A DNA stretch of 64,000 nt from Tamaricihabitans halophyticus (GCF_004340875.1 NZ_SLXQ01000021.1:1-64000); one strand, 5' to 3'. Positions 33,991 to 44,788 are shown, numbered from the stretch's first letter. The notes: generated by a model from the letters alone, not told the origin. Made by a program: numbers and translations.

Positions 33991-36972
33991 GTGGCGACAC
34001 GGCCCCCCGTGCAAATGCCGAAGCTCACCCGGCGCAGCCGAATATTGCTGGTCCTTGCCGGCTTTATCGTGCTGTTGGTGCTGCTCGGCGCACGAATGTT
34101 GGATACCTACGTCGACTGGCTATGGTTCGGCGAGGTCGGCTATCGAGGGGTGTTCACCACCGAGATCCTGACTCGGGCGGCGTTGTTCGTCGGCGCCGGC
34201 ATCCTGGTTGGTGGTGTGCTGGCGATCGCATTGCTGATCGCTTACCGGACCCGCCCGGTGTTCGTCCCGGTTGGCAACACCGATGATCCGCTCGCGCGGT
34301 ACCGCGCGACGATCGTGCAGCGCGCCCGGCTGATCGGGATTGGTGTCCCGGTGCTCGCCGGCATCATCGCCGGCGTCAGCGCGCAGGGAAACTGGCAGGT
34401 CGCGCAGCTGTTCCTGAACGGGACAAACTTCGGCAAGCAGGACCCCGAGTTCGGTTTGGACATTGGGTTCTACGCCTTTGACCTGCCGTTCTACACCTGG
34501 TTGCTCGGCTGGCTGTTCGTTGCCGTGGTGGTCGCGTTCATCGGTGCGGCGATCACGCACTACCTGTTCGGTGGAATCCGGCTGGCTGGCCGTGGCAGCA
34601 GCGTGAGCAGGGCGGCGCGGATCCAGCTGGCGATCACCGCGGGCCTGTTCGTCTTGCTCAAGGCGGTCGAGTACTTCTTCGACCGGTACGAACTGCTCTT
34701 CTCGGACCGCAACGAACTGTTCACCGGGGCGACCTATACGGACCTGAACGCGGTACTGCCGGCCAAGTTGATCCTCATCTTCATCGCGATCTTCTGCGCC
34801 CTCGCCTTCTTCGCGGCCGCGTTCACGCGGAACCTGCAGCTGCCGGCGATCGCGACCGCGCTGATGGTGCTTTCCGGGGTGCTGATCGGCGCCGCCTGGC
34901 CCGCCATCCTCGAGCAGTTCTCGGTGCGTCCGAACGCGATCGAGAAGGAAGCGATGCCAATCGAGCGGCATCTGGAGGCCACGCGGGAGGCCTACGGGAT
35001 CACCGAGGAGAACGTCGAGTACCAGGATTACCCCGGTACCTCGGACGCCGAACCCGAAGAGGTGCGGAACAACCCGACGATCCCGAACATCCGCGTGCTG
35101 GACCCGACGCTGCTCGCGCCGACCTACACCAACCGGGAAGGTCGGCAGAACTTCTACGGGTTCCCTGATCAGTTGGATATCGACCGGTATCCCACCAAGC
35201 AGGACGACGGCTCGACGAAGATGCAGGACTACATCGTCGGACTCCGTGAGATCAACACGGACGGGCTGGCGGAAAACCAGCAGTCCTGGATCAACCGGCA
35301 TCTCGTGTACACGCACGGAAACGGTTTCGTCGCGGCGCCGGCGAACCAGGTGGACCGCACCCCGAGCATCGGTGGCGATGACGCCGGCAGTGGTGAGGGT
35401 GGTTACCCGGTCTTCAAGGTCAGCGACCTGAACGGGAACGACGACACCTTCCCGATCGAGGGCGAGAACGCGCGGATCTACTACGGGGAACTGGTCACCG
35501 ACTACGCGATCGTTGGCGGTACAGGCGAGGACACCCCGCCGGAGTACGACCCTCGGGAGAACGAGACCTTCAACTACAACGGTGAAGGTGGCGTGCCGAT
35601 CGACAACTGGTTCAACCGCGCGGTGTTCGCCGCGACCGAGGGCGAGTACCGCATCCTCTTCTCCGGCGCGATCAGCGACGGTTCGAAGATCATGTACAAC
35701 CGGGATCCCAAGAACAGGGTGGAGAAGGTCGCGCCGTGGTTGAAGGTGGACGGCGATCCGTATCCTGCCGTGATCGACGGCGAGGTGAAGTGGATCGTCG
35801 ACGGGTACACCACATTGGAGAACTACCCGTACGCCCAGCGGACCTCGCTCGGCGAGACGACTGTGGACAGTCGGACCGGGCAGCCGACCCAGCCGGACGA
35901 GAACATCAGCTACGCGCGGAACTCGGTGAAGGCCACCGTCGACGCCTTCGACGGCAAGGTCGATCTGTACTCCGTGGATGACCAGGACCCGGTGCTCAAG
36001 GCATGGCAGGGCGTCTTCCCCGGTGTGGTCAAGCCGGAGAGCGAGGTCACCGACGACCTGCGGCAGCATTTCCGGTACCCGGAGGACCTGTTCAAGATTC
36101 AGCGTGAGCTGATTTCCCGGTACCACGTGGACCGGCCGCAGGACTTCTACGCGACCCGGACGTTCTGGGACGTGCCGCCGGACCCGACGGTGGAGACCGG
36201 GGGCGGTGACGGTAACGCCGAAGGTGCCCCGCAACCGCCGTACTACTTGATGGCACAGGTTCCCGGCAGGGAGGAGCCGTCATTCCAGATCACCAGTGCA
36301 TTGCGAGTGCTGGAACGGCAGGCACTTGGTGCCTGGGTCAGCGCGGAGTCGGATCCGGAGAACTACGGTCAGATCACCGTGCTGAAGTTGCCTACCGAGG
36401 AGAACCAGACGGAGGGCCCGGTACAGGCCCAGAACCGGTTCCAATCGAATGACCAGGTCGCGCAGGAGCGAACCCTGCTCTCGAACGCGAACGTGGACGC
36501 GGTTTATGGGAACCTGCTGACCCTGCCGATCAACGGCGGGATCATGTACGTCGAGCCGATCTACATCCGGCGAAACGACGAGAACGCGTTCCCGCAGTTG
36601 GGCAGGGTGCTGGTGTCCTATGGCGAGAAGGTTGGGTTCTCCTCGACGATCGGTGGGGCACTCGACCAGGTCTTCGGTCAGGGCGCCGGCGATGCCGCGC
36701 AACAGCAAGGCGAAGGCGGCGGTACCCCGACCGATGACGACGGCGACTCCGATGGTCAACAGCAGGAGCAGCAACAAGGTCAGGGACAGGGCCAAGGACA
36801 GGGCGAGGGCCAGACTCCGGAGATGGCCAGCGCGGTTGAGGACATGCAGTCCGCGCTAGCCAAGCTGCGTGAGGCTCAGCGGGACGGTGACTTCACCGCC
36901 CAGGGCGAGGCTCTGCAGGAGCTGGACGAGGCGAGCCAGCGCTTCGAGCAGGCGCAGAACGGCGGCTCCTGA
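33991..36972 (+). CDS. UPF0182-family large membrane protein
   Basis: 993 aa. Seven transmembrane helices lie in the first ~320 residues (for example ILLVLAGFIVLLVLLGARML). A large extracellular domain follows, with conserved UPF0182 stretches such as NIRVLDPTLLAPTY, SWINRHLVYTHGNGFVAAP and GGVPIDNWFNRAVFA. The end is Gln/Gly-rich (QQQEQQQGQGQGQGQGEGQ) and coiled coil. Function unknown; Rv3193c is the expected counterpart. GTG 33991 follows GGAGCG at 33980-33985. Confidence 0.92.
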   Translation: MATRPPVQMPKLTRRSRILLVLAGFIVLLVLLGARMLDTYVDWLWFGEVGYRGVFTTEILTRAALFVGAGILVGGVLAIALLIAYRTRPVFVPVGNTDDPLARYRATIVQRARLIGIGVPVLAGIIAGVSAQGNWQVAQLFLNGTNFGKQDPEFGLDIGFYAFDLPFYTWLLGWLFVAVVVAFIGAAITHYLFGGIRLAGRGSSVSRAARIQLAITAGLFVLLKAVEYFFDRYELLFSDRNELFTGATYTDLNAVLPAKLILIFIAIFCALAFFAAAFTRNLQLPAIATALMVLSGVLIGAAWPAILEQFSVRPNAIEKEAMPIERHLEATREAYGITEENVEYQDYPGTSDAEPEEVRNNPTIPNIRVLDPTLLAPTYTNREGRQNFYGFPDQLDIDRYPTKQDDGSTKMQDYIVGLREINTDGLAENQQSWINRHLVYTHGNGFVAAPANQVDRTPSIGGDDAGSGEGGYPVFKVSDLNGNDDTFPIEGENARIYYGELVTDYAIVGGTGEDTPPEYDPRENETFNYNGEGGVPIDNWFNRAVFAATEGEYRILFSGAISDGSKIMYNRDPKNRVEKVAPWLKVDGDPYPAVIDGEVKWIVDGYTTLENYPYAQRTSLGETTVDSRTGQPTQPDENISYARNSVKATVDAFDGKVDLYSVDDQDPVLKAWQGVFPGVVKPESEVTDDLRQHFRYPEDLFKIQRELISRYHVDRPQDFYATRTFWDVPPDPTVETGGGDGNAEGAPQPPYYLMAQVPGREEPSFQITSALRVLERQALGAWVSAESDPENYGQITVLKLPTEENQTEGPVQAQNRFQSNDQVAQERTLLSNANVDAVYGNLLTLPINGGIMYVEPIYIRRNDENAFPQLGRVLVSYGEKVGFSSTIGGALDQVFGQGAGDAAQQQGEGGGTPTDDDGDSDGQQQEQQQGQGQGQGQGEGQTPEMASAVEDMQSALAKLREAQRDGDFTAQGEALQELDEASQRFEQAQNGGS

Positions 36973-37042
36973 TCGTCGGGTTTCGCTAACCGACCCCGGT
37001 TTGCTCCACCCCGAGATCGACACGTACAGTGGTACAGGTCGA

Positions 37043-37119
37043 CGCGGGGTGGAGCAGTTCGGTAGCTCGCTGGGCTCATAACCCAGAGGTCGCAGGTTCG
37101 AATCCTGTCCCCGCTACCA
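37043..37119 (+). tRNA. Initiator tRNA-fMet (CAT), copy 1
   Basis: 77 nt with CAT anticodon in CTGGG-CTCATAA-CCCAG. The three G-C pairs in the anticodon stem and the unpaired 1-72 position (C/T) mark it as initiator rather than elongator. The CCA end is encoded. TACAGT at 37025-37030 could be its -10 box. A terminator follows at 37124-37152. Confidence 0.95.
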
Positions 37120-37123
37120 GTTG

Positions 37124-37152
37124 AAGGCCCGGACCCAAGGGGTCCGGGCCTT
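37124..37152 (+). terminator. Terminator after tRNA-fMet copy 1
   Basis: A perfect 13-bp stem AAGGCCCGGACCC / GGGTCCGGGCCTT with a 3-nt loop, followed by CTGCCGTTT. It starts 4 nt after the tRNA. Confidence 0.85.
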
Positions 37153-37213
37153 CTGCCGTTTGTGGACGCCGTTTGTGGACTGCGCCGGCACGGGCGAACA
37201 AAGGGGACCCCCG

Positions 37214-37244
37214 TTGTCAGGCTGCGACTGGCATGAGGTAGCCT
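37214..37244 (+). promoter_or_regulatory. Promoter of tRNA-fMet copy 2
   Basis: TTGTCA (37214-37219) and TAGCCT (37239-37244) are separated by 19 nt and lie 14 nt before the second tRNA. Copy 2 therefore appears to be transcribed on its own, after the terminator of copy 1. Confidence 0.5.
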
Positions 37245-37257
37245 TGTACTCACACGA

Positions 37258-37334
37258 CGCGGGGTGGAGCAGTTCGGTAGCTCGCTGGGCTCATAACCCA
37301 GAGGTCGCAGGTTCGAATCCTGTCCCCGCTACCA
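37258..37334 (+). tRNA. Initiator tRNA-fMet (CAT), copy 2
   Basis: Identical over all 77 nt to the copy at 37043-37119, with CAT anticodon, initiator-type stem and encoded CCA. It lies 138 nt downstream with its own promoter and terminator. Confidence 0.95.
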
Positions 37335-37339
37335 GTTTT

Positions 37340-37375
37340 CGAAAGGCCCGCCTGATAGTTCAGGCGGGCCTTTCG
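37340..37375 (+). terminator. Terminator after tRNA-fMet copy 2
   Basis: A 16-bp perfect stem (37340-37355 with 37360-37375; CGAAAGGCCCGCCTGA and its complement) with a TAGT loop, 5 nt after the tRNA. Confidence 0.85.
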
Positions 37376-37621
37376 CGTAGCGAGGATTCGGCCGGTTGGC
37401 CGTATCAACGAGCTGGCCACACATGATTAGCTCAAGCAACTTGATCGTCTCCGTCCCATGCCATACTCGACCCGAACCCCGTATTGCCTGGTCAGCGTGG
37501 CCATTGTGGACGGATCGGGCCAGGTTGTAACCTGCCTGCCTGCCCGTGCAAGACATGCCACAATGGACAGATTTCAGGGCCACAGTGGACACCGAGCCGG
37601 ACACATGGCACGGTATAGGGC

Positions 37622-38113
37622 GTGTCTGATTTGAACGCGACAGCCGCAGCATTGCTTGGTCTACTACACGATGGCCCGAAGACGGGTGGACAATTGGTTA
37701 GCGACGCCGGTGAGCGCTTCGGTGCGTTCTTCAGCGTCACGCGTAGCCAGGTCTACCGTGAGCTTCCGGCGCTCGCTTCGGCAGGACACGTTCGGCTCGG
37801 CAAGCAGGGGCCTCGCTCCAGCCAGCAGTACGTGATCACCGCCTCTGGTAAGCGGGCATTTAAGAGTTGGCTTGCCGCCGACTCTGGCCCTGATCACCTC
37901 CGCAGCCCACTGATCCTGCGCCTGGTACACGCGAACACGTTGCCAGCCAAACAGCGGGCAAGTCTCCTGGAGACCGCCAAGGAGACCTACACAGCCGATT
38001 TGGACGCCGCCAAGGCGGCGGTCAAGGCCGCGGACGAACCGATCGCGAAGGCGGTCGCCGATTTCGGTGTGGCTCGTGCCCGTGCCGCATTGAAACTGCT
38101 GGATTCCATCTGA
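37622..38113 (+). CDS. PadR-family transcriptional regulator
   Basis: 163 aa. The winged helix spans about 5-80 ([55 protein letters not shown]...[15 protein letters not shown]). The C-terminal helical part ([31 protein letters not shown]) suits PadR dimerisation. No target is adjacent; prfB follows on the same strand 97 nt on. It is preceded by about 285 bp without genes (37335-37621), where I see only the tRNA terminator. Confidence 0.82.
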   Translation: MSDLNATAAALLGLLHDGPKTGGQLVSDAGERFGAFFSVTRSQVYRELPALASAGHVRLGKQGPRSSQQYVITASGKRAFKSWLAADSGPDHLRSPLILRLVHANTLPAKQRASLLETAKETYTADLDAAKAAVKAADEPIAKAVADFGVARARAALKLLDSI

Positions 38114-38210
38114 TCCAGCTGATTACCGCGGCCCCTCAGCGGGGCCGTACCGGGGCAACTGCCGGACCAGGGCAGCGGTCGCTGTCCGGTCCGGCGTACC
38201 CTGGCCCGTC

Positions 38211-39320
38211 GTGAGCACGGATGCCAGTACTGACCTCAGGGACCTCGACAACACGCTGAGTCGCGTGGAGTCGGTCATGGATCTCGACACTCTGCGTGCG
38301 GAGATCGCCTCGCTCGAGGAGCAGGCCGTCGCACCCAATCTGTGGGACGACCCGGAGGTCGCCCAGAAGATCAACAGTCAGCTCGCGCATAAGCAGGGCG
38401 AACTGCGCAAGGTCAATGAGCTGCGCCAGCGGTTGGACGATCTCACGGTGCTCTATGAGCTCGCCGAGGACGAAGAGGACAAGTCCAGTCTTGCCGAAGC
38501 CGACACCGAGCGCGCCCAGCTGCAGACCGATATCGCCTCGCTCGAGGTGCGCACCTTGCTCTCCGGCGAGTACGACGAACGAGACGCGCTGGTGACGGTG
38601 CGCTCCGAAGCCGGTGGGGTAGACGCCGCCGATTTCGCCGAGATGCTGCTGCGGATGTATCTGCGCTGGGCGGAGCGCCATGGCTACCCGACCGAGGTTT
38701 ACGACACGTCCTACGCCGAAGAGGCGGGCATCAAATCTGCGACGTTCAAGGTGACCGCGCCCTACGCCTACGGGACGCTTTCCGTGGAGCAGGGCACGCA
38801 CCGACTGGTCCGGATTTCCCCGTTCGACAACCAGAGCAGGCGCCAGACGTCCTTCGCCGGCGTCGAGGTGCTTCCGGTGGTCGAGGAGAATGACCGGGTC
38901 GAGGTGCCGCCGGAGAAGGACCTACGGATCGATGTGTACCGTTCGTCAGGGCCGGGCGGACAGAGCGTGAACACGACCGACTCCGCGGTCCGCATTACCC
39001 ACCTGCCCACCGGCATCGTGGTTTCCTGCCAGAACGAGAAGTCGCAGCTGCAGAACAAGGCCGCCGCGCTGCGTGTGCTGCAGGCTAAACTGCTCGAGCG
39101 CAAACGTCAGGAACAGCGCGCCGAAATGGACGCGCTCAAGGGCGACGGCGGCTCCAGCTGGGGTAACCAGATGCGCTCCTACGTGCTGCACCCGTACCAG
39201 ATGGTCAAGGATCTGCGCACTGACCACGAGGTGGGCAACCCGACGGCCGTACTGGACGGCGATATCGACGCCTTTCTGGAGGCGGGTATTCGCTGGCGCC
39301 GGACCCAGGACGACGACTAG
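38211..39320 (+). CDS. prfB: Peptide chain release factor 2
   Basis: 369 aa. RF-2 recognises UGA and UAA. The recognition motif is SPF ([15 protein letters not shown]), and the peptidyl-hydrolysis GGQ lies near 249 ([12 protein letters not shown]). The reading frame is open throughout with no in-frame UGA, so it lacks the autoregulatory +1 frameshift of E. coli prfB, as in other actinobacteria. TACCCT (38197-38202) is 8 nt before GTG 38211. ftsE follows after 105 nt. Confidence 0.96.
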   Translation: MSTDASTDLRDLDNTLSRVESVMDLDTLRAEIASLEEQAVAPNLWDDPEVAQKINSQLAHKQGELRKVNELRQRLDDLTVLYELAEDEEDKSSLAEADTERAQLQTDIASLEVRTLLSGEYDERDALVTVRSEAGGVDAADFAEMLLRMYLRWAERHGYPTEVYDTSYAEEAGIKSATFKVTAPYAYGTLSVEQGTHRLVRISPFDNQSRRQTSFAGVEVLPVVEENDRVEVPPEKDLRIDVYRSSGPGGQSVNTTDSAVRITHLPTGIVVSCQNEKSQLQNKAAALRVLQAKLLERKRQEQRAEMDALKGDGGSSWGNQMRSYVLHPYQMVKDLRTDHEVGNPTAVLDGDIDAFLEAGIRWRRTQDDD

Positions 39321-39425
39321 CTAGATGTCCGATTCCTTCTAGCTGGCGGCCACTTACCGCACGGACACACGGAGAGTCCAGGGTAAGACCGAGTTTTCAC
39401 ACCAGCGTAGGTACACTCGCCCCTC

Positions 39426-40115
39426 GTGATCCGACTTGAAGGCGTAACCAAGTCCTACAAGACCTCGACGCGCCCCGCGCTCGACGAGGTCGAGGTGGAC
39501 GTGGACAAGGGTGAGTTCATCTTCTTGATCGGGCCGTCCGGCTCCGGCAAGTCGACGTTCCTGCGCCTGCTGCTCAGGGAAGAAGTGCCGAGCAAGGGGC
39601 GGGTCTACGTATCGAATTTCGACGTCGCCAAGATGGCGAGGCGCAGGATCCCCCGACTGCGTCAGTCCATCGGCTGCGTATTCCAGGATTTCCGGTTGCT
39701 CACGAACAAGACGGTGTTCGAGAACGTCGCGTTCGCCCTCGAGGTCATCGGCAAGCCGCGTTCGACCGTGCGCAAGGTGGTGCCGGAAGTTCTCGAGCTG
39801 GTCGGCCTCGATGGCAAGGCCGACCGCATGCCGAACGAGCTCTCCGGTGGTGAACAGCAGCGTGTGGCCATTGCCCGCGCCTTTGTGAACCGGCCGCTGG
39901 TGTTGCTCGCCGACGAGCCGACCGGAAACCTCGACCCGGATACCAGCCAGGACATCATGCTGCTGCTTGAGCGGATCAACCGAACCGGCACGACGGTGGT
40001 GATGGCCACGCACGACCACTCCATTGTCGACTCGATGCGCCGCAGGGTGGTCGAGCTGCAGCTCGGCAAGATAGTCAGGGACGACAAACGCGGCGTCTAC
40101 GGCGTCGGTCGCTGA
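39426..40115 (+). CDS. ftsE: Cell division ATP-binding protein FtsE
   Basis: 229 aa ABC ATPase. Walker [10 protein letters not shown] (36-44), Q-loop VFQDFRLL, signature LSGGEQQRV (about 139-147), and Walker [13 protein letters not shown]. With FtsX it activates peptidoglycan hydrolases at division. A TACACT box (39412-39417) lies 8 nt before GTG 39426. The operon is ftsE-ftsX-smpB. Confidence 0.96.
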   Translation: MIRLEGVTKSYKTSTRPALDEVEVDVDKGEFIFLIGPSGSGKSTFLRLLLREEVPSKGRVYVSNFDVAKMARRRIPRLRQSIGCVFQDFRLLTNKTVFENVAFALEVIGKPRSTVRKVVPEVLELVGLDGKADRMPNELSGGEQQRVAIARAFVNRPLVLLADEPTGNLDPDTSQDIMLLLERINRTGTTVVMATHDHSIVDSMRRRVVELQLGKIVRDDKRGVYGVGR

Positions 40116-40184
40116 TCCCCGAACTGTCCGCACCGTCCAGCACAACCCCGTCCACAACCCCGACCGCAAGGACCAGCCACTCCG

Positions 40185-41087
40185 ATGCGCGCCAGTTTCG
40201 TGTTCAGCGAGGTCGCTACCGGCCTTCGCCGGAACATCACGATGACCATCGCGATGATCCTGACCACCGCGATCTCACTCGGCCTGCTCGGCGGTGGCCT
40301 GTTGATCGTCCGTGTCATCGACAAGATGCAAGACATGTACTACGACCAGATCGAAGTCACGGTCAATCTGACGAATGACATCAGTGCGAACGATCCGAAC
40401 TGTAGTCAGCAGATGTGCTCGACGATCCGAGCGTCCCTGTCGGACAACCCCGCCGTCGAATCGGTGATCTTCGAGAACCAGGAACAGGCCTACGAGCGGT
40501 TCAAGAAGATTTTCGAGGCCGAGCCGGAGTTGGTGCGGTTGGCGCGTAAGGAAGCGCTGCCCGCCTCGTTCCAGGTGAAACTGAAGGATCCGTCCAGAGC
40601 TGATGTGATCGTGGACGCCTATTCCGGTCAACCTGGCGTGAAGCAGGTCAATGACCAGGGGGTGTTCCTCGAACGATTCTTCGGCGTGCTGAACGGCGTA
40701 CGGGACGCGACGTTCGCGGTGGCGCTGGTGCAGGCCGTCGCCGCATTGTTGTTGATCTCAAATACGATTCAGATGTCGGCGTATACGAGACGGACGGAAG
40801 TCGGCATTATGCGCCTGGTCGGCGCGACACGGTGGTATACCCAGTTACCGTTCCTACTCGAAGCGGTCTTCGCCGGCCTGATCGGTGCGGTCCTTGCCAT
40901 CGGTGGGTTGATGTTGGCGAAGGTGACCTTCTTGGATCGGGTGTTGGAAGCACCCATAGCTTCGGGCATCGTGCCGAGAATCGAGATGCTGGACATCGTC
41001 TTGGTCAGTCCATGGCTACTGGCGAGTTCGGTGGTGATCTCAGCCGTAACCGGCTATATCACACTCCGGCTCTACGTCCGGCACTGA
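40185..41087 (+). CDS. ftsX: Cell division protein FtsX
   Basis: 300 aa. One N-terminal helix ([28 protein letters not shown]), an extracellular domain of about 120 residues with two Cys (NCSQQMC), then three C-terminal helices in the FtsX/MacB pattern. It passes the FtsE ATPase cycle to periplasm-side hydrolases. It starts 69 nt after ftsE; AAGGA at 40168-40172 precedes ATG 40185. Confidence 0.95.
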   Translation: MRASFVFSEVATGLRRNITMTIAMILTTAISLGLLGGGLLIVRVIDKMQDMYYDQIEVTVNLTNDISANDPNCSQQMCSTIRASLSDNPAVESVIFENQEQAYERFKKIFEAEPELVRLARKEALPASFQVKLKDPSRADVIVDAYSGQPGVKQVNDQGVFLERFFGVLNGVRDATFAVALVQAVAALLLISNTIQMSAYTRRTEVGIMRLVGATRWYTQLPFLLEAVFAGLIGAVLAIGGLMLAKVTFLDRVLEAPIASGIVPRIEMLDIVLVSPWLLASSVVISAVTGYITLRLYVRH

Positions 41088-41134
41088 CGAAATGCGCGCG
41101 CGTTGGCGTGGGTGCGACACGTAAAGTAAGTGGT

Positions 41135-41611
41135 ATGCCGAAAGAACGTGGCCGTCAGGTAATCGCGTCGAACCGCAGGGCTCGACACGATTACACGATC
41201 CTGGACACCTACGAGGCGGGTGTCGTGCTGGTGGGAACCGAAGTCAAGAGCCTGCGCGCCGGTCGTGCCTCGCTGGTGGATGCCTTCGCGACGGTTGACG
41301 ACGGTGAGGTCTGGCTGCGCGGATTACATATCGCCGAGTACGAACGGGGCACCTGGACCAACCATGAGCCCCGACGGCACCGCAAACTGTTGTTGCACCG
41401 CGGCGAGATCCTTCGGCTGATCGGTAAGACGAAGGAAAGCGGGCTGTCCCTGGTTCCGCTGTCCATGTATTTCAAGGACGGCAAGGTGAAGGTGGAGCTC
41501 GCGCTCGCGAAGGGCAAGCGCGAGTACGACAAGCGGCAGTCCATCGCCAAGCGGGATGCCGACCGGGAGATAGCGAAGGCCATCGGTCGGGCGGCCAAGG
41601 GGCGCCAGTGA
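41135..41611 (+). CDS. smpB: SsrA-binding protein SmpB
   Basis: 158 aa. The OB-fold core has [26 protein letters not shown] and [16 protein letters not shown]; the C-terminal [21 protein letters not shown] tail is the part that mimics the mRNA/anticodon during trans-translation. It works with the tmRNA at 46868. TAAAGT (41122-41127) is 7 nt before ATG 41135 with no RBS, suggesting a leaderless mRNA. Confidence 0.96.
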   Translation: MPKERGRQVIASNRRARHDYTILDTYEAGVVLVGTEVKSLRAGRASLVDAFATVDDGEVWLRGLHIAEYERGTWTNHEPRRHRKLLLHRGEILRLIGKTKESGLSLVPLSMYFKDGKVKVELALAKGKREYDKRQSIAKRDADREIAKAIGRAAKGRQ

Positions 41612-42537
41612 GTTTGCCTGCGCCACCGACCGCGGATGTGGAGGTGCCGGACTGGGTGCGGGCACTCGGGTTGCCCGGACTTGTCGATATGCACGTGCAC
41701 TTCCTGCCCGATTCGGTGCTGCGCAAGGTGTGGGCGTACTTCGACAACGCGTCCGAGAACTACGGGATGCCATGGCCGGTGCATTACCGCACGTCGGAAC
41801 CGGAGCGGGTGGACACGCTGCGGGAACTTGGCGTGCGCCGGTTCGCGCCGCTGGTGTACGCGCATAAGCCAGGGATGGCCGCGTGGCTGACCGACTGGGC
41901 GTTCGAGTTCGCGAGTAGGACACCCGATGCGGTGCCCACCGCCACGATCTACCCGGAGCCGAACGTTGCCGATTATCTCGGTGAAGCGATTTCCGCTGGC
42001 GCGCGGTGCGTCAAGATGCATGTTCAGGTCGGCGGATACGACCCGAGAGCTGAGGAGCTGACCAAGCCCTGGGGGATGCTCGCCGAAGCTGGTGTACCGG
42101 TAGTGATCCACTGTGGACACGGTCCGCTGCCGGGGAAGTTCACCGGTCTCGACGTGTTCGAGGAGGTCCTGCGGCAACATCCGCGGCTGGTCGCGGTCCT
42201 CGCGCACGCCGGTTTGCCGGACTACGCGACCGCGCTTGGCATGGTCGAGCGCTACGAGCGCGTGTATGTGGACACCACGATGGTCGGGGTGGACTTCACC
42301 GAGCAGACCTGGCCGCTGCCGGCTGACTGGGCCGCCCGGCTGGCGGAGGTCGGCGATCGGGTGGTGCTCGGCACCGATTTTCCGAATATTCCGTACGACT
42401 ACGCGAGTCAGTTGCGGGCGATCGCCGGCTGGGCGGCAGCCGACGATCGCCTCGGGCCTGATTTCCTCCGCGCGGTCCTGCATGACACTCCCGCTCGGCT
42501 GCTTGGTCTCGATGAGCAGCTGAGCGAGCAGTCCTAG
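41608..42537 (+). CDS. Amidohydrolase (ACMSD-like family)
   Basis: 309 aa TIM barrel. The first metal motif is DMHVHF (about 27-32). VVIHCGHGP and [10 protein letters not shown] supply later His ligands and [11 protein letters not shown] the metal Asp. The substrate is unknown. GTG 41608 overlaps the smpB stop (GTGA), so it is co-translated with smpB. Confidence 0.82.
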   Translation: MSLPAPPTADVEVPDWVRALGLPGLVDMHVHFLPDSVLRKVWAYFDNASENYGMPWPVHYRTSEPERVDTLRELGVRRFAPLVYAHKPGMAAWLTDWAFEFASRTPDAVPTATIYPEPNVADYLGEAISAGARCVKMHVQVGGYDPRAEELTKPWGMLAEAGVPVVIHCGHGPLPGKFTGLDVFEEVLRQHPRLVAVLAHAGLPDYATALGMVERYERVYVDTTMVGVDFTEQTWPLPADWAARLAEVGDRVVLGTDFPNIPYDYASQLRAIAGWAAADDRLGPDFLRAVLHDTPARLLGLDEQLSEQS

Positions 42538-42567
42538 GCCGGCAGCCGGGCGGGTAGCCGGTCCGCT

Positions 42568-43914
42568 TCAGACAACCTGCCGGCGGGTTTGCGCTGTCCA
42601 CTGAATCGCTGGCCGGAATCGCTGGCTGACCAGGACGAATCCAAGTAGGACGGCAGCGGACGGCAGCAGCGGGCTGGCTTCGAGCAGGGCGAGCACGCCG
42701 GGTTGGGTGGGGGCGCCAAACCCGCCCGCGGCCAAACCGAGCAACCCCGCCGCGGCCAGTAGACCGCCGATGACCAGTTGGGTACGGGGCGGCACCGACC
42801 GAGGCGCCTTGGCGACGGCTTCCAAACCGCCGAACAGTCGCACCAGGCCGGCAAGGGTCAGGCCGAGTACGCCCAGCCACAGTGGAGCGACCGCGAACCA
42901 CGGTGCACTGCCTGGTTCGGGCGTCGCGTAGCCGAATCCGAGTACCGCTAGTCCGGCAACGGCGATCAGTGCGGGCATATGCCACAGGTAGACCGTCATA
43001 CTGCGGGAACCGATCCAGCTCAGCGCGGTACCAAGGGCGGGGCGCCGCACCAGCCGCAGCAGGAGGGGGCGCAGCAGCAACATGAGGCCGATCTGCCCAC
43101 AGGTAACCGCGAGCAGGCAGGCGGTCGGCGGGCTCATATTGGACACTGGCGCGTCCGGCATACCGACCATGCTTGCCGGATACGGCCCCACCGCGACGAG
43201 TGCGGCGGTCATCGCGTAGCCGCCAACCAGCAGCCCGGCGGCCCGTGCCCGGCTGGCCGTACGGAGGAAGCCGTCGACGTAATGGAATCCCAGCTGGTGT
43301 ACCGCGAACCAGACAAAGACCGCGTTGGCGTAGCCGACCAACGGAACACCGTCGAACCGCGCCACGTCGACAAGGACCGAGGCGAGCGCGAGCACGCCGG
43401 GAACCGCGAGGCCGAACCGCTCGTGGGCGCGCACCGCGAGCGGGGTGATCAGTACCGTGCCGAGATAGACGACCAGGAACCAGAGAAGCTGGGCGGCGAT
43501 ACCGCCGGCGATGTCGAGTGGCTGTACCGGTACACCAAGTGCCGCGAGGAGCGGGGGCAGCGGTACCCAGACCGCGATCAGCGCCAGCACCGGCAGCAAC
43601 AGCCGGTGTAGCCGGTTCGCCAGCCATTCGGCGGTGGTGCCGTTTCGAGAGTGCTGCGCGCGCAGCGAGATGAAGTTCGCCGCCCCGCCGGCGAAAAAGA
43701 CCAGCGGCATCACCTGGCTGACCCAGGTGAACAGCCACCAGCCTGGTGTGCTCAGCGCGTTGCCGGTGGCTAGTTGTCCATTGTGGAAGTCAAGTACCGG
43801 CATGAGCCAGTGCTGGCCTACGACGAGCAGAATCGCGCCAGCGCGAACCAGGTCGAGGAACGGGTCTCGCTTTCGAGTGGCCGGTGGCGGCTTGGCTTCG
43901 ATCGTGCGCGGCAT
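42568..43914 (-). CDS. Acyltransferase-3 (OafA-type) membrane protein
   Basis: 448 aa with about ten to twelve hydrophobic segments. The opening RDPFLDLVRAGAILLVVGQHWLMPVL contains the active-site-region His, as in the acyltransferase-3 family, and PLVFFAGGAANFISL and RLLLPVLALIAVW follow. Members O-acetylate or acylate sugars on the cell surface or secondary metabolites. Acceptor unknown; isolated, converging on the amidohydrolase gene. Confidence 0.82.
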   Translation of the reverse strand: MPRTIEAKPPPATRKRDPFLDLVRAGAILLVVGQHWLMPVLDFHNGQLATGNALSTPGWWLFTWVSQVMPLVFFAGGAANFISLRAQHSRNGTTAEWLANRLHRLLLPVLALIAVWVPLPPLLAALGVPVQPLDIAGGIAAQLLWFLVVYLGTVLITPLAVRAHERFGLAVPGVLALASVLVDVARFDGVPLVGYANAVFVWFAVHQLGFHYVDGFLRTASRARAAGLLVGGYAMTAALVAVGPYPASMVGMPDAPVSNMSPPTACLLAVTCGQIGLMLLLRPLLLRLVRRPALGTALSWIGSRSMTVYLWHMPALIAVAGLAVLGFGYATPEPGSAPWFAVAPLWLGVLGLTLAGLVRLFGGLEAVAKAPRSVPPRTQLVIGGLLAAAGLLGLAAGGFGAPTQPGVLALLEASPLLPSAAVLLGFVLVSQRFRPAIQWTAQTRRQVV

Positions 43915-44110
43915 CGTGGCGTTCCCATCGTGCGTGGCTGGCCGTTACGGACACTCAGAAGTCTTGTCCGCCAAGGGAATTCACACACGCCGGCTGGCAT
44001 CCGAACTCGCGGTGCCGCTAGCCGTCCTCGCTGGGTAGGGAATACCCCACCTACGCCGCCGGGCTCGTCGCCCCGAAAACCGCAATCCTTACGGATATTG
44101 CGGTACTGGG

Positions 44111-44755
44111 TTAGCCGTGGTCGAGGTAGGTGAGTACCGCGCGCACGCGGCGGTGTTCCTCGCTGCTTGGTTCCAGCGTGAGCTTCGCGAAAATATTGCC
44201 GATGTGCTTTTCCACCGCGCCGTCCGAGATCACCAGGGAGCGGGATATCGCCGTGTTCGTGAGCCCCTGTGCCATCAGGCCAAGCACCTCCCGCTCGCGT
44301 TCGGTGAGCGAGTCGAGCGGATCCTTGCGTCCGCGCGCCATCAGCTGGGCGATCACGTCCTGGTCGATGCAGGTGCCGCCGCGCGCGACGCGCCGCACCC
44401 CGTCGACGAATTCCGCCACGTCGGCGACGCGTTCCTTGAGTAGATAGCCGACCCCGCCGGCGCCGCCGGAGAGCAACTCCACGGCGTAGCGCTCCTCGAC
44501 GTACTGGGAAAGCACGAGTACCGGTAGCTCGGGAATCTGGCGGCGGGCCTCGAGTGCCGCGCGCAGTCCTTCATCGGTGAACGTGGGCGGCATGCGCACG
44601 TCCACGATCGCCAGGTCGGGCCGGTGTTCGAGCACCGAGGCGAGCAGCGAATCACCGTCCGGCACGGCCGCGACGGTTTCGATGCCCTCGTCAGCGAGTA
44701 GACGCTGCACTCCGGCACGGAGCAGCACCGCGTCCTCGGCGATAACTACGCGCAT
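44111..44755 (-). CDS. NarL/LuxR-type response regulator
   Basis: 214 aa. The receiver domain has the acidic pocket (IAEDAVLL) and phosphorylation site Asp52 (IVDVRMPP), then Ser/Thr in LVLSQY and Lys in YLLKER. The C-terminal LuxR helix-turn-helix is LTEREREVLGLMAQGLTNTAISRSLVISDGAVEKHIGNIFAKL. It lies 33 nt after the histidine kinase gene and would be its partner. Targets unknown. Confidence 0.92.
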   Translation of the reverse strand: MRVVIAEDAVLLRAGVQRLLADEGIETVAAVPDGDSLLASVLEHRPDLAIVDVRMPPTFTDEGLRAALEARRQIPELPVLVLSQYVEERYAVELLSGGAGGVGYLLKERVADVAEFVDGVRRVARGGTCIDQDVIAQLMARGRKDPLDSLTEREREVLGLMAQGLTNTAISRSLVISDGAVEKHIGNIFAKLTLEPSSEEHRRVRAVLTYLDHG

Positions 44756-44788
44756 GCCTGAACTCTAGCCGCGCGAGCCCGCGCCGGT

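Noticed and set aside
34120-36234. Minus-strand frame of 704 codons
   Set aside because: Antisense to the UPF0182 gene; Arg/Val/His-rich with no recognisable fold.
38211-39320. Programmed +1 frameshift in prfB
   Set aside because: The frame is open from start to stop with no internal UGA.
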